From contig OY804585.1 in NCBI GenBank assembly GCA_963680875.1, positions 44,127,414-44,191,413 on the forward strand: a stretch of DNA of 64,000 bases, in the 5' to 3' direction. A program made the translations under genes and the position numbers. Under the pieces are notes generated by a model. It was not told the origin of the DNA and ran no database searches. It saw only the letters and a program-made list of their open reading frames with translations. Below are positions 1 through 9,977 of the stretch, one piece after another; within the stretch, counting starts at the first letter, position 1; each line of letters starts with the position of its first letter. Source of the stretch: Bathymodiolus brooksi. Lineage: Eukaryota; Mollusca; Bivalvia; Mytilida; Modiolidae.

Positions 1-1425
1 TGTTTTTTTCACAAGCTATGATCTGGATTTCCAACGTCATATGTCATGTTCTTTTTTGTGCTCAATGATTGGAGATGAGAAATTGTTGTTCTTTTTGTTT
101 ATATTGGTGGAATGGTTGACCATAACTATTTAAACCTTCTTTACATAATTGTTGAAATTTGGTCAGGCAAGCAAGAACAGAAACAACACAAAGTTGGAGA
201 AAAAATACAAAGCAGATACAAAAAAAAACCCAAACATTTCGACTAAAAATAAACCTTGGAAGTGATACAAGGAGCTACTGTTGCATTGGCTTCAATGCTT
301 CATAAATTGACCATTCAATCATATACAAGCCATTTAAATAAATTGACCAGTCAGACAACAGCTCTCGGGTTTCATAACTTAAAAATCAATGATTAGTGGG
401 TTGGAAATATGAACCCTGACGTGACCCAACATGGGATGTTGTTAGATATTAGTGTATCCCCAAAGACGAAAAAGGGGCTAGAAAGGTACTAGCATAACAA
501 ACAGCTTTTCGGAGCACCTCAGTTCACCCCCGAGTGGGGTTCGTGTTACTCGATCTTTAGTTTTCTATGTAATGTATTGTAGATCGTTGTTTGTCCTATT
601 GTCCTTTTTCTCCTGGTCATTGTGTTTTCGGTCCTTCTTCTATTTACAGCTTATGATTATCCCTTTCGTGCCTTCAGACTAATCTTAATTAGATTGGTAT
701 ACATGTAACAGTTCAATGAATACTGGGAAATGTGTAACAGGAGAATACATATATCATATCCTACAAGTATACATTGACCTTCACCTCGAATCATGGGTCA
801 ACAAAATTCATATAAAGATAATAATCAAGATAAAAGAAATATCGGTTGATGACAAGGGTACATATACAAATTAAGATAAAGAGACAATATTATAAATGAA
901 GGTTTAACAGGCTTTTTTCAGAATACATATGTTGATATTCAGCCTAATTCTAACACTGAGTACAAAACACAGTCAAAATTTATTTTATTTATATTTGGAG
1001 AGAAATGTCAAAAACAAATACTCTGTGGTAGAAGGCTATGCTTTTAAGCTTGACAGTTTTGAAAACTTACTTTCTCTCCCCCTCCCTCCCCTACACACAC
1101 ACACACACACACTGTATGGTTCATTTCTAAAACGTGCCTCATCCCACTGTCCGGTCCACTCCCAAAACTTTACCCAACCCCATTATCCAGTCCACTCCCA
1201 CGTCGTTGTATCAGCGCATTTTATCATAACATATAGCCTTTTCGAGAAATTTCTAATTGTAATACTGGAAACTCTATTGGAGAATGGTGTCGCAATATAT
1301 ATAATTTATTTCTACATCTTAGTTTTAACATGAAGATTAAGATGTGAATTTTTCCTATCTGTTTCGTAGCGAGCATCAATAAATTTTATTATTGTCGACA
1401 ATGTAGATCACTGTCTTGTGTTAAT
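1..1425. other. non-coding left flank
   Basis: No coding region is supported here. A 134-codon open frame at 929-1333 has no recognisable domain, crosses a (CA)n microsatellite near 1092-1112 and has a low-complexity composition, so I do not call it. The first ~60 bases resemble, in inverted orientation, a short stretch near 8895-8945 (shared core GACATATGAC then TTGGAAATCCAG), which suggests pieces of one dispersed repeat. A separate dispersed repeat lies at about 525-700. Confidence 0.6.
525..700 (+). repeat. dispersed repeat, copy 1
   Basis: This stretch and 30905-31060 share an ordered series of words: a GTGGGG(T/C)TCGTGTTA block, TAGTTTTCTRTGTA, then TTGTCC and a ...TTATGATTATCCCTTTCGTG-like tail. 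The spacing is conserved although the bases have diverged, as expected of two old copies of one interspersed element. From general knowledge this resembles a repeat abundant in mytilid genomes; its class cannot be told from the sequence. Confidence 0.55.
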
Positions 1426-1429
1426 CCTG
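1426..1429. repeat. target-site duplication, left copy (CCTG)
   Basis: CCTG directly precedes the left LTR, and the same four bases follow the right LTR at 7775-7778. A matched direct repeat at both element edges shows that the two LTRs belong to one insertion that has not recombined with another copy. Confidence 0.85.
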
Positions 1430-2434
1430 TGTAGCGTGTAACCTGAATAGATGTATATAAACACTCGGTCCGTACCAGTTTCCTGGGGACCTGACAAATA
1501 ATAGTCTTGTATAACAAAAATGTTCAAACAATGTCTAACCCAACAAACTAAAATAGGTACAATGACTCCTTGCAAATAATAAATGCTAAATCACTATCTA
1601 CACAGACTGATATATAACTATCCTAATGTAACACACTAACACTACACAGACCCCAATACAAACAATGAATATTTATAAACAACTACTTTGTTTCAGACCC
1701 TGTCTGAAACCTAACTAACCAGTCACCAGTCACCAACACCTGCTTCAGACCTATGTCTCGAACCTTATGTCTCAAACCTTATGTCACAACCTTAGATGAC
1801 AGATCTATACCATAAACAACATGAAAACTGTGAATTAATAATAGTTCCAAACCAAATGTGAATCGTCAGTTGTAACCACTGGTTTCAACACCGGACCCAG
1901 CAAAAGGTTGTCACTATCCTTGAAACAATCACCAACCCATGAGGGCCATGAGTCGTTGCCAGAGGAACAAGGCAGCACCCAGCAAAAAGTCGTATTGTTT
2001 CAAACTCTCTCTTACCTTGTGTCTTCACACAGCGAGGTTTCAGTCTTGAATATTCTTCAATCAACCAGCACACCTTCACTGCCAAATCTTCGGGCTTAAG
2101 TACGATGAACGCGACCGTAAAAGAAAGCCTGTCAATTCTAAATTGGATTAACCAATCAAAACAACTGTTTCATATGATGTTCGGTTAGCCTAACAAGCTG
2201 AATTCATTATCAAATGTGTCTTGTTAAATATTAATTCCAAATAAGTGATAATCTAAAAATAATAATCTGTATGTGTTTATTAATTCATCCTTAACAAATA
2301 AATATCGTTTGTGCCATGTTTTGATTAAAAATAACACGGATGTCAACGGATTTCTAATATGACCATTGTAATAACAAAGAGGGACAATCCAAGTAATTAC
2401 ATATATGTTGATGTGAACGGCTGATTTCGCTACA
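1430..2434 (-). repeat. 3' LTR of the Gypsy element
   Basis: Because the element is transcribed from the minus strand, this left repeat is the 3' LTR. It is 1005 bp, starts TGTAGC and ends GCTACA on the plus strand, and matches 6770-7774 with three visible substitutions. Small mirrored ORFs inside it (around 1885-2099) recur identically in the other LTR and look like chance frames. The bases just inside it (minus-strand GGAGGCGTGGG) make only a weak polypurine tract. Confidence 0.95.
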
Positions 2435-2779
2435 CTACCCACGCCTCCGACTTCATGCATCCTCGCATGACTTTAAATAATATTCCTACACCAACACCAT
2501 AAAATAAACCGTCCGATTTAACTAACAAGCTAAAAACATCAAACCAAATGTCTTTTTCATAACATTAACCCCGAACTGTTTCCGCAATAGCTCTGAAGGC
2601 TATTCCCATCTAGCACCGCCACAGTCTGGAAGCAAATATAGATGCTTAAGAATTTAAGCATGACCTAATGTCATAACACCCATTAGACTTCATTAGTCTA
2701 AAACAAACAGTTCCGATCCCTCACCAGCTATCTTTCATGCCAACTTAAACAGACCGCTTGGTGTAAGAGTTCCTGTCAA

Positions 2780-3331
2780 TTAAAAGTGACGTACAAGGGT
2801 AAGGTTTGAAATGATATAAACAAAAACAAAGAGAAGTAAATCTATTTTATATAATGCTCCAATGTATCGAATATTAGATCCTGCCCATCGTTCACACAAT
2901 CCAGTACCTTTCAGATCTGTCTTATCACTACTCTTTGGTTTCTCGTGTTTGTCATCATCATAATTATCTCTGTCATCAGAGGTGTCTCCTATCAATTCCT
3001 CCGGATTGTACTTCTCGGTGTCATCATCTTCCTGACTATCCTCGTCTGATGATTCCTTATCAGACCCTTCATCTTTCTTGTTAACTTCAACCACTTTTGG
3101 TCCAGTGTTGGGTACCTGTCCATGGATGTTCGTCATGTGTCTCTTCATATACTCTTTCTTCTTAAACACCTGGCTACAAACTTCACACGTGAATTGTGTC
3201 ATCTCCTTGACACATTGGAGGAGATGTGTCTTCAGCTGCTCCTCATTAGAAAAATCCCTACTGCATAACATGCAGGATGCCATCAGCTGAACTTCCTTTG
3301 TTTTTCTGGGTGTAACCTTTGTGTGTACCAT
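2780..3331 (-). CDS. C2H2 zinc-finger accessory ORF of the LTR element
   Basis: A 183-residue frame lies between pol and the 3' LTR, the position taken by env or accessory genes in other LTR elements. I start it at the ATG at 3331 (MVHTKVTP) because a classic acceptor, a T-rich tract ending TTTTAG at 3340-3341, sits nine bases upstream. The open frame further upstream overlaps the end of pol and looks non-functional. Visible features are a first finger-like unit near residues 18-38 (CMLC...H...C, with Cys as the last ligand), a classical C2H2 finger near 46-69 (CEVC...HMTNIH), and an acidic Ser/Asp/Glu-rich stretch around 84-130. The last ~40 residues are hydrophobic and may be 3' sequence read through. 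The acceptor suggests expression from a spliced message. A DNA- or RNA-binding role is inferred; the exact function is unknown. It is not env: there is no signal peptide or convincing membrane anchor. Confidence 0.6.
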   Translation of the reverse strand: MVHTKVTPRKTKEVQLMASCMLCSRDFSNEEQLKTHLLQCVKEMTQFTCEVCSQVFKKKEYMKRHMTNIHGQVPNTGPKVVEVNKKDEGSDKESSDEDSQEDDDTEKYNPEELIGDTSDDRDNYDDDKHEKPKSSDKTDLKGTGLCERWAGSNIRYIGALYKIDLLLFVFVYIISNLTLVRHF

Positions 3332-3339
3332 TGTGTTTT

Positions 3340-3341
3340 CT
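3340..3341 (-). promoter_or_regulatory. putative splice acceptor for the C2H2 ORF
   Basis: On the minus strand a run of T and A ends in TTTTAG directly before AAAACACA and the ATG. This is a good animal acceptor and lies just past the pol stop at 3411-3413, as expected for a subgenomic message joined to a leader near the 5' LTR. The donor was not identified. Confidence 0.4.
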
Positions 3342-3410
3342 AAAATAAAATAAACAAACATATATACAGCTATGTACTTACTAACATTTACAAAAGTAAC
3401 ATATCTACTT

Positions 3411-5325
3411 TTAAACAAAATCACCATATCTTTCCGGTGATCTGATTTTTCGCCTTGGACTGCTTGTACCTGAACCTTGGGCCAAGTCTTCAACATTTAC
3501 AATTTCTGATCCTACATCAGGCCTAATGTCTTCAACAACCTCCTCCCTGTCTATTTCAACAGGATCTGTATCACGTTCAGATTCGCCCCTAAGTCTCTGT
3601 TTAACTTTTCGTTTTAATCTATCACAATGTATGATTTGTGGTTCATTGTTTCTACCACAATCAACCTCATATAAAACTTCTGAAAGTTTTCCCAAAATGT
3701 TAATTGGTCCCCTCCAAAATGATGTGAACTTTGGTGTACATCCCTTCTTCTTCTGAGGGAAGAACACATAAACTATGTCATTGGCTTCAAAACGTTCCCA
3801 TGAAGCCCTTTTGTCATGGTATGCCTTTTGTCGCAAAATGCTCCCCTCTGAATATTTTTTGACCAATGCATGTGCCTCTTCTATTCTCTCCCGAAGTTCC
3901 CACACCCACATATTTGCAGGAACAGGTTTTATCCCATGGGGGCATGTCATAAACAAGATCTAAAGGAGTTGATGTCTCTCGGCCCAACATTAGCATGTTT
4001 GGGCTGAAACCTGTGGTTTCATGTGCCGTAGCACGGTACGCCATCATTACATACGGAAGTTGTCTGTCCCAGTCCTTGTAATTGTCTGAAACATATGCGC
4101 TTAGCATTGTTTCCAGTGTCCGGTTAAAGCGCTCAACCATACCATCGGATTTTGGATGGTATGGTGTCGTCCTTGTTTTGGTTGTACCCAGCATTTGGCA
4201 CATTTCCTGAAACAACCGACTTTCATACTATCGCCCCTAATCTGAATGGATGACATGGGGGACCCCAAACCGGGTTACAACCTCTTCTACTATTATTCTG
4301 GCAACGGTTCCTGCTTCCATGTTTGCCATAGCGAAGGCTTCTGTCTATTTCGTGAAATAGTCCGAGACCACAAGTATATATTTGTTGCCATTTTCTGTCT
4401 CCGGAAGCTCACCCAATATATCCGTTGCTATTCTCTGCATTGGAACCCCCGATTTTACCATTTGCATAGGTGCCTGTTTCTTTTTCGCTGGGTGTTTTCT
4501 CTTTCAGCAGGTATCGCACCCTGCTACATATCTTCGAACATCGTTCTGTAAGTCGGGCCAATAATAACTCTGTCTTATTTTACTCAGTGTCTTGTTAACA
4601 CCCAAGTGCCCAGATGGTCGGATATCATGACAGTGACTTAAGACCGTTCGTCTCTGTGTTAGTGGCACTATAGCTTGAAAGCTTGACATTGTCGTGCCTA
4701 TCACCTTCCATTCTCTGCACACCAAACTTTCATGAATAACAAGTTTGTTCCATTGGCTATGCAAAGACTGCATTACATAATTTTCCCCTCTAATGCTGTC
4801 ATATGACGGTTTTGTACCCTTTTCAACCCATTGTCTCATTTTCTGAATGTTAGGGTCGCTCTGCTGTGCATTCACTAAGCTCATGTCACCGCTATGAGTT
4901 ATGTCATTCTTCTGACTGACTACTGTATGAATGGTATGTTTACTATCCTTGTCTTCCGATGTTCCACAGTGTTGGCACTGTTTACAAGGCACACGACTCA
5001 TTCCGTCCGCATTAGAGTGTTTGCGACCTGCTCTGTACTGTATCTCCATATCAAAAGAGCAGAGAATCTGGAACCATCTTGCCATTTGCCCTTCAGGTTC
5101 TTTAAAATTGAGAAGCCAACGCAGCGAACTATGGTCGCTTCTGATGACAAATTTCCTGCCCAGTAAGTAATGGCGAAAATATTTGGTGAAATGGACAGCA
5201 GCTAAGAGCTCCTTTCTAGTTACACAATATTTTCTCTCCGATTTTGTCATGCTCCTACTGGCAAATGCGATGGCCTTCTCTTGGCCATTCTGCACTTGTG
5301 ATAACACAGCTCCAATGCAGGTGCT
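3411..5325 (-). pseudogene. pol remnant: RNase H and integrase, stops and frameshift
   Basis: On the minus strand the frame enters at about 5320 in the last part of an RT/RNase H region. It reads RNase H (frame 5307-4504, with TRKELLAAV and RSDHSSLRW blocks), then the integrase HHCC zinc domain ending CDTC near 4510. The DDE core follows, with first Asp in ATDILGELPE, second Asp in HSD near 4240, and Glu in DGMVERFN near 4135. The SH3-like C-terminal domain lies at 3956-3411 (VYVFFPQKKKG...HCDRLKRK). Four in-frame stops fall between about 4505 and 4230: one after CDTC, one in place of the conserved Trp of FTKWTEA, and two in place of the Gln residues of HSDQGRQYE. A frameshift near 3945 splits the core from the C-terminal domain. 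Protease and the RT palm are absent. All catalytic positions that remain are unchanged, so decay of the template was limited. Confidence 0.85.
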
Positions 5326-6233
5326 AGTTTATGCACTTCCACAGAACCTGGGGTTTTGTCAGATGTGACAGGTGTAGTATCTGTCTTACCCTGATCATCA
5401 TTATTTCTACCTTTTTGCCGACCCCCGTTTTGGTTTTGCCTTCGTCCTTTAGGGCAGAAACGAATCATGTGTCCCTTCTCCTCACAACCATAACATGTCA
5501 CATCTCCTCTGGGACAAAACCGGGCAATGTGTCCCAGCTTTCCACAAGCATGACATTGTCTTAAATTTTGATCCCTAGGTGTTTGCTTACTTTTCAAACC
5601 TTTGACCTCTTTCTGTAGGTCTGTCAATGCTTGTTGCATTGTCTTTAGAAGGGTGGCTGTTTCATCTTTGGTCTCTTGTTCTGCAACAGACCTTAGGTAC
5701 CCACCCCCTTCATTTCTTTTTAGCTCGGCTTTATTGAAAGCCTCCAGCTCAACTGCATGCCTAATGGCATCGTTGAGATTGATGGGTCTTGCCTGTTTTA
5801 TCCTCAGCCGCATGTCTCTATCAATCAATGAGTCTATAAATTGCTCCTTGGCTAAGGTTTCTCGCACATCGTTTGGAGCGGTTGGGTAGGCGAGATTTGC
5901 CAGGCGCCTTTCATCTTGACCTAACTCGGGCAGTGTCTCAACAGCTCTTTGCCTTCTTTCTCTTAGCTGAGTACTATACAACTCAGTCTGGTTCGAGGGT
6001 GAAAACCGCTCCTCTAAAGACTTAACCAGCTCTTTAAAATGTTGGCGTGATTCTAAGGGAAGGTTTCCTAACACACCTTGTGCCTGACCTCTAAGGGACA
6101 CAGCCAGGTACAAGCCTTTTTCCTTGTCAGACCAGTGGTTGATCTCCGAGCAAGCATCAAAATGTGACTTGTAGTCAAGCCAGGGACCCTTACCATCATA
6201 GGTTGCCGGCTTGACTATATTTTTAGTTTTCAT
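5247..6233 (-). CDS. gag main part (capsid and nucleocapsid-like), fused at deletion junction
   Basis: The frame starts MKTKNIVKPATYDG and reads a capsid-like region (WLDYKSHFDACSEINHW near residue 20, then a helical segment with LEERF and LANLAYP), a basic/coiled stretch (LQKEVKGLKSKQ), and two CCHC zinc knuckles near residues 229-258 (CHACGKLGHIARFC and CYGCEEKGHMIRFC) typical of nucleocapsid. Homologous-looking sequence continues upstream of this Met (SLADISSKVTG...), so the Met may not be the native start. The last ~30 residues are not gag: past about 5325 the DNA belongs to the RNase H region read in a shifted frame. So the true gag end, protease and RT were removed by a deletion with its junction near 5318-5325. 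Confidence 0.8.
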   Translation of the reverse strand: MKTKNIVKPATYDGKGPWLDYKSHFDACSEINHWSDKEKGLYLAVSLRGQAQGVLGNLPLESRQHFKELVKSLEERFSPSNQTELYSTQLRERRQRAVETLPELGQDERRLANLAYPTAPNDVRETLAKEQFIDSLIDRDMRLRIKQARPINLNDAIRHAVELEAFNKAELKRNEGGGYLRSVAEQETKDETATLLKTMQQALTDLQKEVKGLKSKQTPRDQNLRQCHACGKLGHIARFCPRGDVTCYGCEEKGHMIRFCPKGRRQNQNGGRQKGRNNDDQGKTDTTPVTSDKTPGSVEVHKLAPALELCYHKCRMAKRRPSHLPVGA

Positions 6234-6421
6234 ACTTTCAACATGTTCGTGACCATCATGCCCCCTTTCTATTGTTCCTGTTACTTTAGAAGAAATATCA
6301 GCTAATGACTTGTAACTTGGTCGTGTAGTTGTAAAGGTGTAACAAACTTGTCACTAGGGGAAGTTTGTTTATGTGTTTGTTAGACACCCGAACCAAGTTC
6401 ACTTGTGGTTTGCCTTTCCCC

Positions 6422-6712
6422 TTAATAAGGTGTGGATGTATCAAACCTCGTAGGTGTCTTATACCTACTTGTCTTGAAAATAGGGGCATTTGATTGTACA
6501 GTCCTTCTACCTGAACCTATCCCAGAGTCAGTTGACCTCTGTGTTTTTTGATGCACGGGCATGGGAACTGGGGATATGCTTCTCCTATATTCGCGGACCT
6601 TAAATTTCCCTACCTCTGCATTTAAATGCTCTATCTCCGGCCGAAGCTGTTCTTCGGTCAAGCTTTCATCATGATTATACAAAAGACTTATATCCTCTCT
6701 TGACATGGCCAT
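6422..6712 (-). CDS. gag N-terminal part or leader ORF, broken from main gag
   Basis: A 96-codon frame begins MAMSREDISLLYNHDE shortly after the primer site and carries an acidic N-terminus and a Ser/Arg-rich middle (RRSISPVPMP). It runs to a TAA at 6422. Continuing on the same frame, further residues (QTTSELGSG, DKFVTPLQL) lie beyond that stop and another near 6380. A frameshift near 6310 then joins the main gag frame (YKSLADISSKV). I read this as the N-terminal part of gag broken by two stops and a frameshift. A separate small leader protein is possible. Confidence 0.5.
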   Translation of the reverse strand: MAMSREDISLLYNHDESLTEEQLRPEIEHLNAEVGKFKVREYRRSISPVPMPVHQKTQRSTDSGIGSGRRTVQSNAPIFKTSRYKTPTRFDTSTPY

Positions 6713-6748
6713 TTCGATTTACTATGATACAAAACTAATGTTGAACAG

Positions 6749-6766
6749 ATCCCACCGCTGCCACCA
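6749..6766 (-). promoter_or_regulatory. primer-binding site, tRNA-Leu type
   Basis: On the minus strand, three bases inside the 5' LTR edge, the 18 bases TGGTGGCAGCGGTGGGAT are complementary to a tRNA 3' end reading ATCCCACCGCTGCCACCA. This equals the acceptor arm of metazoan tRNA-Leu plus the added CCA. It would prime minus-strand cDNA. Its intactness supports the element still being a copyable template in trans. Confidence 0.85.
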
Positions 6767-6769
6767 ATT

Positions 6770-7774
6770 TGTAGCGTGTAACCTGAATAGATGTATATAA
6801 ACACTCGGTCCGTACCAGTTTCCTGGGGACCTGACAAATAATAGTCTTGTATAACAAAAATGTTCAAACAATGTCTAACCCAACAAACTAAAATAGGTAC
6901 AATGACTCCTTGCAAATAATAAATGCTAAATCACTATCTACACAGACTGATATATAACTATCCTAATGTAACACACTAACACTACACAGACCCCAATACA
7001 AACAATGAATATTTATAAACAACTACTTTGTTTCAGACCCTGTCTGAAACCTAACTAACCAGTCACCAGTCACCAACACCTGCTTCAGACCTATGTCTCG
7101 AACCTTATGTCTCAAACCTTATGTCACAACCTTAGATGACAGATCTATACCATAAACAACATGAAAACTGTGAATTAATAATAGTTCCAAACCAAATGTG
7201 AATCGTCAGTTGTAACCACTGGTTTCAACACCGGACCCAGCAAAAGGTTGTCACTATCCTTGAAACAATCACCAACCCATGAGGGCCATGAGTCGTTGCC
7301 AGAGGAACAAGGCACCACCCAGCAAAAAGTCGTATTGTTTCAAACTCTCTCTTACCTTGTGTCTTCACACAGCGAGGTTTCAGTCTTGAATATTCTTCAA
7401 TCAACCAGCACACCTTCACTGCCAAATCTTCGGGCTTAAGTACGATGAACGCGACCGTAAAAGAAAGCCTGTCAATTCTAAATTGGATTAACCAATCAAA
7501 ACAACTGTTTCATATGATGTTCGGTTAGCCTAACAAGCTGAATTCATTATCAAATGTTTCTTGTTAAATATTAATTCCAAATAAGTGATAATCTAAAAAT
7601 AATAATCTGTATGTGTTTATTAATTCATCCATAACAAATAAATATCGTTTGTGCCATGTTTTGATTAAAAATAACACGGATGTCAACGGATTTCTAATAT
7701 GACCATTGTAATAACAAAGAGGGACAATCCAAGTAATTACATATATGTTGATGTGAACGGCTGATTTCGCTACA
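6770..7774 (-). repeat. 5' LTR of the Gypsy element
   Basis: This is the upstream LTR for the minus-strand element and would hold its promoter. It is 1005 bp and matches the other LTR with three substitutions (ACC for AGC near 7315, T for G near 7558, A for T near 7631). A TATATAAA-like word near 6793-6800 is present in both LTRs but lies close to the internal edge of this one, so I do not assign it as the promoter. Confidence 0.95.
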
Positions 7775-7778
7775 CCTG
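7775..7778. repeat. target-site duplication, right copy (CCTG)
   Basis: Partner of the CCTG at 1426-1429. The duplication is 4 bp, within the 4-6 bp range usual for Ty3/Gypsy integrases. Confidence 0.85.
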
Positions 7779-8034
7779 CAATGTCAAATGTAAACAAATA
7801 TATATGTCAGATTAAATAAAAACAATTGTCGAAACAAGCGTCATAGCAAGTCATTATAATCTTTTATCAGGGTTGTACTCTATCACGTCCATTATATAAT
7901 TCTACCTGTCTTTGCCGCCCTCTGAATGGGAGGGCACCATATTATATATACGTTATAGGAATTCAAAGCAAGACATAATTTGCACACAATATTATCTGTA
8001 TAATTGTTGGTTGTTGTAGGCTAAAAGTGTTTAA
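7779..8034. other. non-coding spacer
   Basis: AT-rich sequence right of the LTR element. I see no gene, motif or repeat that I can name. Confidence 0.5.
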
Positions 8035-8262
8035 ATTGTGACAGCCGGAACCTTTGAGTCGTAATGAAAGCGGGAGGTTTGGCGCTTTAAAATCTGATTC
8101 AACCCACCATTTCTTTAGAAATGCCTGTACCAAGTCAGGGTCATTGCGGTTTTCACAGTTTTCCGGTTGTTGACTGATTTTGTTTTATACTTATGAGTTT
8201 TGACTTTCCCTTTGTAAGATTGTTCGGAGTTCGGAGTTCGGTAATTTTGTTATTACGCTTAT
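8035..8262 (+). mobile_element. Penelope-like element 3' end fragment
   Basis: This stretch is the reverse complement of 23985-24205 with few differences (shared words include ACCTTTGAGTCGTAATG-like, AACCTCCCGCTCTCATTACG, GGTACAGGCATTTCTAAAGA). At 23985-24205 the sequence lies downstream of an RT reading frame, so it is the 3' untranslated end of a retroelement; here only that end was deposited. That is normal 5' truncation during target-primed reverse transcription. The word TTCGGAG is duplicated near its end (8223-8236) relative to the other copy. Confidence 0.75.
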
Positions 8263-9445
8263 TCACTAGAGCTCTGTTCTGCAAATAAGCTGCACAAAAA
8301 AGTCTATAGAAGTGATAGTTGAAGTCTGACTGGCTCGGAGTCAGATTGAAGTGTATGTCAACTAATGGACTCTTATTTCAGTGAGCTAGCACTATAAAAA
8401 TCAAACCTAGAACCAAAGAAGTGAAAACCCCAGACATCCTCATAATCTTACCAATATGCAATTTGTTCTCGGAATTGTTGACCATCACTGTTTAAACTGT
8501 CTTTTAATAATAATATGTAATAGGTTTCTTGTATTATCATGTCACACTGCAGTTAGAATACAGTATTTACATCATTCCTATTCCAAAAAAAAAGACATTC
8601 GATCAACCCGTCTTGGAAATATTGAAAAGTACTTGAAAAAATAAAACTTGTGGAATGTGAGTCTGTGTTAGTGTGTAAGTCGCAATGAACTGTAAGAACT
8701 TTCATATAACGTTATTGACATTTCAACGTCTGGTCTAAAAGATGAATTTCATTTGAAACCTAAATACCGATTGTAGACTTTGATTTATCAGAAAATGTAA
8801 AAAAAAAACAAATATATGAGTGATTGATTGTTGCTTAGCGACAAGTCAGGCAGTTTTATAGCTCTCACATCACACCATTGAACGCAAAAACCACCACGAC
8901 ATATGACATTGGAAATCCAGGTCCTGCATTTTCTAATTTTGTTGTATACTAGTCTTTAATGGGAAGTTGAAACTCTGTCACTGCGTAGGGCATTATGGGA
9001 TATCGTGAACGCGACTATAAAAGCAAAGTCGTATAGAGGGGAAATCAGGGAATTGTCATGTGGTTTCGGATGTAAAGCATTTGTATTTTAAAAACAACAA
9101 CAACATATATGTACATGCAAGTACAATACAAAATTAAATAATTTTTCCAAAAGAGAGTTCTTGATAGAGATTGTAAAAACATACAATCCATGCCTGTATT
9201 AAGCAATTTCCCAAGTAAAAAACGATCGCTTCAGAAATATGACAATTTCTTGGTGATTATATAAAACTTAGATGGGTAGTTTGTGGGTGTTTACAGTAAT
9301 TTCGTGGCAGTCAGATTTATTGCTTGGGTAAACCATGGTATTCAAGGGTAAAAAAACCAGCGACCTGTCGTATGACACTCCCAACTGACCGGTTGCAAGA
9401 ATACAGTGTTAGAATTAGATTTTTAGCTGATTTTTAGTTGTAGTT
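8263..9445. other. non-coding spacer with repeat scraps
   Basis: No gene is supported. A 62-codon frame at 8456-8644 has no features. The segment near 8476-8520 (TGACCATCACTGTTTAAACT...) resembles 60135-60170 and, loosely, 115-140, and the part near 8895-8945 resembles the window start in inverted orientation. These are probably remnants of dispersed repeats. Confidence 0.4.
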
Positions 9446-9449
9446 TTGT

Positions 9450-9479
9450 TCTCCCCCTCCCCCCCCCCCCCCCCCCCCG
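9450..9479. repeat. poly-C tract
   Basis: A run of C, interrupted early by T, ending at a CG. Length is likely variable and prone to assembly error. Confidence 0.9.
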
Positions 9480-9784
9480 CGTTTTGAGCACAGTGTTGGT
9501 GCATTTTTATCCTTACGTATGATTACGTCCAATAAATACAATTGTGAGACGAATATACCTGATTATGATTAGAAAGGGTCATGTAGGCCAATTCCATCAA
9601 CACTGAAAACAACTGTGTCATCACAAAAATATAAAAGGCAAGACAACCGACATTCTGTCTCGTCGAAATTAAGAAACGTAAGAGTGGTGTAGAATGAACG
9701 CCACTGTATATATAGCTGTCATTATTTTTCTGTAAGTAATTGCAATGTCTGGAACATTATTTTATTTATTATAACTCTATTATA

Positions 9785-9785
<1 letters not shown>

Positions 9786-9839
<54 letters not shown>

Positions 9840-9909
9840 TAATCATAATAATATTAATAGTAATAATAAGTAATAATAATAACAGTAAATAATAATAATA
9901 ATAATAATG

Positions 9910-9949
<40 letters not shown>

Positions 9950-9977
9950 TAAATAATAATAATTAATAATAATAAGA
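9786..9977. repeat. TAA trinucleotide microsatellite
   Basis: About 190 bp of mostly TAA repeats with scattered interruptions (TAATCATAAT, AACAGT, GATAAATAAT). This is a long imperfect microsatellite with no coding potential. Confidence 0.95.

Larger units (their letters stand above)
1430..7774 (-). mobile_element. Ty3/Gypsy-type LTR retrotransposon, internally deleted
   Basis: Two 1005-bp direct repeats (1430-2434 and 6770-7774) begin TGTAGC and end GCTACA, a 6-bp terminal inverted repeat of the TG...CA type. Both outer edges carry the 4-bp duplication CCTG (1426-1429, 7775-7778). Reading on the minus strand, the order is 5' LTR, tRNA-Leu primer site, gag with two zinc knuckles, RNase H, integrase, a C2H2 ORF, 3' LTR. 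The order RNase H before integrase, with an HHCC zinc domain and DDE core, places it with Ty3/Gypsy. Protease and nearly all of reverse transcriptase are missing, and gag and integrase carry stops and frameshifts, so it cannot be autonomous. By eye the LTRs differ at only three positions (near 1975, 2218 and 2291 in the left copy), so insertion was recent. Confidence 0.95.

Noticed and set aside
929..1333. 134-codon ORF
   Set aside because: It has no motif, contains a CA microsatellite and is rich in low-complexity residues.
3332..3496. Upstream extension of the zinc-finger ORF to 3496
   Set aside because: It overlaps the end of the integrase frame and contains the T-rich acceptor region; the ATG at 3331 just after the acceptor is the better start.
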